Below, one piece after another: positions 62,802 through 64,000 of a DNA stretch of 64,000 nt (the stretch's first letter is position 1; each line of letters begins with the position of its first letter). A program made the translations under genes and the position numbers. The DNA lies in the NCBI RefSeq assembly GCF_049933045.1, contig NZ_CP187926.1, forward strand, positions 124,001 to 188,000. Direction: 5' to 3'. This stretch comes from Pseudocolwellia sp049933045 (lineage in GTDB: Bacteria > Pseudomonadota > Gammaproteobacteria > Enterobacterales > Alteromonadaceae). The notes beneath the pieces were generated by a model, which worked only from the letters and a program-made list of their open reading frames with translations, was not told the origin of the DNA and searched no databases.

Positions 62802-63278
62802 ATGACTGAATCAAAAAAAGAAACGGTCAAATTTACCCTCTCAAATCCTATTCATTTTTTGGCTTTGGGTTTTGGTAGTGGTTTAAGTCCTAAAGCTCCT
62901 GGTACTTTTGGTACTGTGGCGGCTATTCCTGTATTTTTATTATTCACTTTTTTTACTCCTTTAATATATGCCATTGCCACTTTAGTTGTGTGTATTGCGG
63001 GCATTTATATTTGTGGAAAAACAGCTGAAGATGTTGGTGTACACGACCATGGTGCAATTGTTTGGGATGAGATCGCAGGTTATTTGATCACTATGTTTCT
63101 TGTTCCTGTTAGTTGGCAGAGTATTTTAGTTGGGTTTATACTATTCCGCATTTTTGATATTTTTAAGCCTTGGCCTATTTCTTATTTAGATAAATATGTA
63201 CACGGTGGCTTTGGTATTATGATTGATGATGTTGTAGCAGGTTTAATGGCGTTGGCTTGTATGCATTTGATTTTTTGA
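62802..63278 (+). CDS. pgpA: Phosphatidylglycerophosphatase A PgpA
   Basis: 158 residues, three to four membrane segments. ALGFGSGLSPKAPGTFGTVAAIPVF, HDHGAIVWDEIAGYLITMF and FRIFDIFKPWPISYLDKYVHGGFGIMIDDVVAG are PgpA hallmarks. It removes the phosphate from phosphatidylglycerophosphate to give phosphatidylglycerol. Last gene of this set. Confidence 0.96.
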   Translation: MTESKKETVKFTLSNPIHFLALGFGSGLSPKAPGTFGTVAAIPVFLLFTFFTPLIYAIATLVVCIAGIYICGKTAEDVGVHDHGAIVWDEIAGYLITMFLVPVSWQSILVGFILFRIFDIFKPWPISYLDKYVHGGFGIMIDDVVAGLMALACMHLIF

Positions 63279-63389
63279 AGCTTAGATTTAATAGCTAGGT
63301 TCTAGGGTTAGATTTTAAGGTTAGAGCTTAAGTTTATAAATGCCTGTAATCAGTATGCAGTTCACGTTATTTAACACAATATTCAGCAC

Positions 63390-63421
63390 AAAAAAAGGTA
63401 GACATAATGTCTACCTTTTTT
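63390..63421. terminator. Bidirectional terminator between pgpA and serA
   Basis: AAAAAAGGTAGACA (63391-63404) pairs perfectly with TGTCTACCTTTTTT (63408-63421) around a TAA loop. T-runs occur on both strands, suiting the two convergent genes. Confidence 0.93.
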
Positions 63422-63449
63422 GATTTTACTGTTTATTTTTAAACTGGTT

Positions 63450-64000
63450 TTAGTGAAGTATTCTAGCTTTCATTGTACCTTCAATTTTCTTAAGCTCTTT
63501 AAGAGCAACAGCACTATCTTCTGTTTCAATATCTATTACAACGTAACCAATTTGATCGTCAGTTTGTAAGTACTGAGCGGCAATATTAATATCTAATTTA
63601 GTAAATGCTAAATTAATTTTATTTAAAATACCTGGTTGGTTTTGGTGAATATGTAAAAGTCTGCTTCTACCTTTACCACCATGGCTTGGTAATGATACTT
63701 CAGGGAAGTTAACCGCTGATAAAGTTGAACCATTGTCTGAATATTTAGCTAATTTACTTGCTACTTCTAAACCAATATTTTCTTGAGCTTCTTTGGTACT
63801 ACCGCCAATATGAGGCGTTAAAATTACATTGTCGAATGCGCGTAATGGAGACATGAATTCTTCATCATTACCTTTTGGCTCAACAGGGAATACATCGATA
63901 GCAGCTCCAGATAGCTTCTTACTTGCTAATGCATCAGCAAGTGCATCTATATCAACTACTGTACCGCGTGATGCGTTAATTAATATTGCACCATCTTTCA
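63450..64000 (-). CDS. serA: D-3-phosphoglycerate dehydrogenase SerA, C-terminal part (partial)
   Basis: The minus-strand frame is open from the window edge to its stop at 63450, about 183 residues. It covers the end of the dehydrogenase domain (GAILINASRGTVVDIDALADAL; GAAIDVFPVEPKGNDEEFMSPLRAFDNVILTPHIGGSTKEAQENIG, with the active-site His) and the C-terminal ACT domain (RLLHIHQNQPGILNKINLAFTKLDINIAAQYLQTDDQIGYVVIDIET). SerA starts serine synthesis and is inhibited by serine through the ACT domain. An inner ATG at 63854 is not the true start. Confidence 0.96.
   Translation of the reverse strand, partial: KDGAILINASRGTVVDIDALADALASKKLSGAAIDVFPVEPKGNDEEFMSPLRAFDNVILTPHIGGSTKEAQENIGLEVASKLAKYSDNGSTLSAVNFPEVSLPSHGGKGRSRLLHIHQNQPGILNKINLAFTKLDINIAAQYLQTDDQIGYVVIDIETEDSAVALKELKKIEGTMKARILH

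Overview
The window is about 64 kb of AT-rich (visibly under 40% G+C) gammaproteobacterial chromosome. It most resembles a polar-flagellated marine member of the Alteromonadales, such as Colwellia or Thalassotalea. This rests on the order of the flagellar genes, the FlrA/FlrB/FlrC hierarchy, FlhF/FleN, ParC/ParP next to cheW, and the style of the encoded proteins. No database search was possible. There are no rRNA, tRNA, CRISPR or insertion-sequence genes that I can see.

Layout. (1) 1-10874: end of flgI, then flgJ, flgK, flgL, two paralogous flagellin genes, flaG, fliD, and a fliS-fliT pair pointing the opposite way. (2) 11519-15855: flrA, then flrB-flrC. (3) 16170-22024: fliE-fliF-fliG-fliH-fliI-fliJ. 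(4) 22165-29915: fliK-L-M-N-O-P-Q-R-flhB. (5) 30030-35528: flhA, which carries a frameshift in this sequence, then flhF, fleN and fliA. (6) 35586-42693: cheY-cheZ-cheA-cheB-parC-parP-cheW and a DUF2802 gene. (7) 42846-47691: mlaA, a large Wza-like SLBB export protein and a WecA-like initiating transferase. (8) 60249 down to 47851, all on the minus strand: an O-antigen type locus with wzz, a pyruvyl transferase, glycosyltransferases, wzy, wzx (frameshifted at a 10-base homopolymer) and the dTDP-rhamnose genes rfbA-C-B-D. (9) 60685-63278: ribH, nusB, thiL, pgpA. (10) The 3' part of serA on the minus strand runs off the end of the window.

How it works together. Sigma-54 type -24/-12 elements can be read upstream of the first flagellin, flrB, fliE, fliK and, more weakly, flhA. 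A sigma-28 type element lies upstream of the second flagellin. This fits the known Vibrio-like cascade: FlrA with sigma-54 turns on flrBC and the basal-body/export operons, FlrC with sigma-54 turns on later genes, and FliA turns on the last genes. FlhF and FleN set flagellar place and number. ParC and ParP place the CheA/CheW arrays at the pole. The surface-polysaccharide genes form a separate module.

Points that most deserve a second look: the one-base disruptions of flhA (A5 run) and wzx (A10 run), fliD lacking any normal start codon at its conserved N-terminus, a 13-bp and an 11-bp tandem array between fliS and flrA, three EFE-LLD-LHG repeats in the CheA linker, and three long perfect hairpins around the polysaccharide-export genes.
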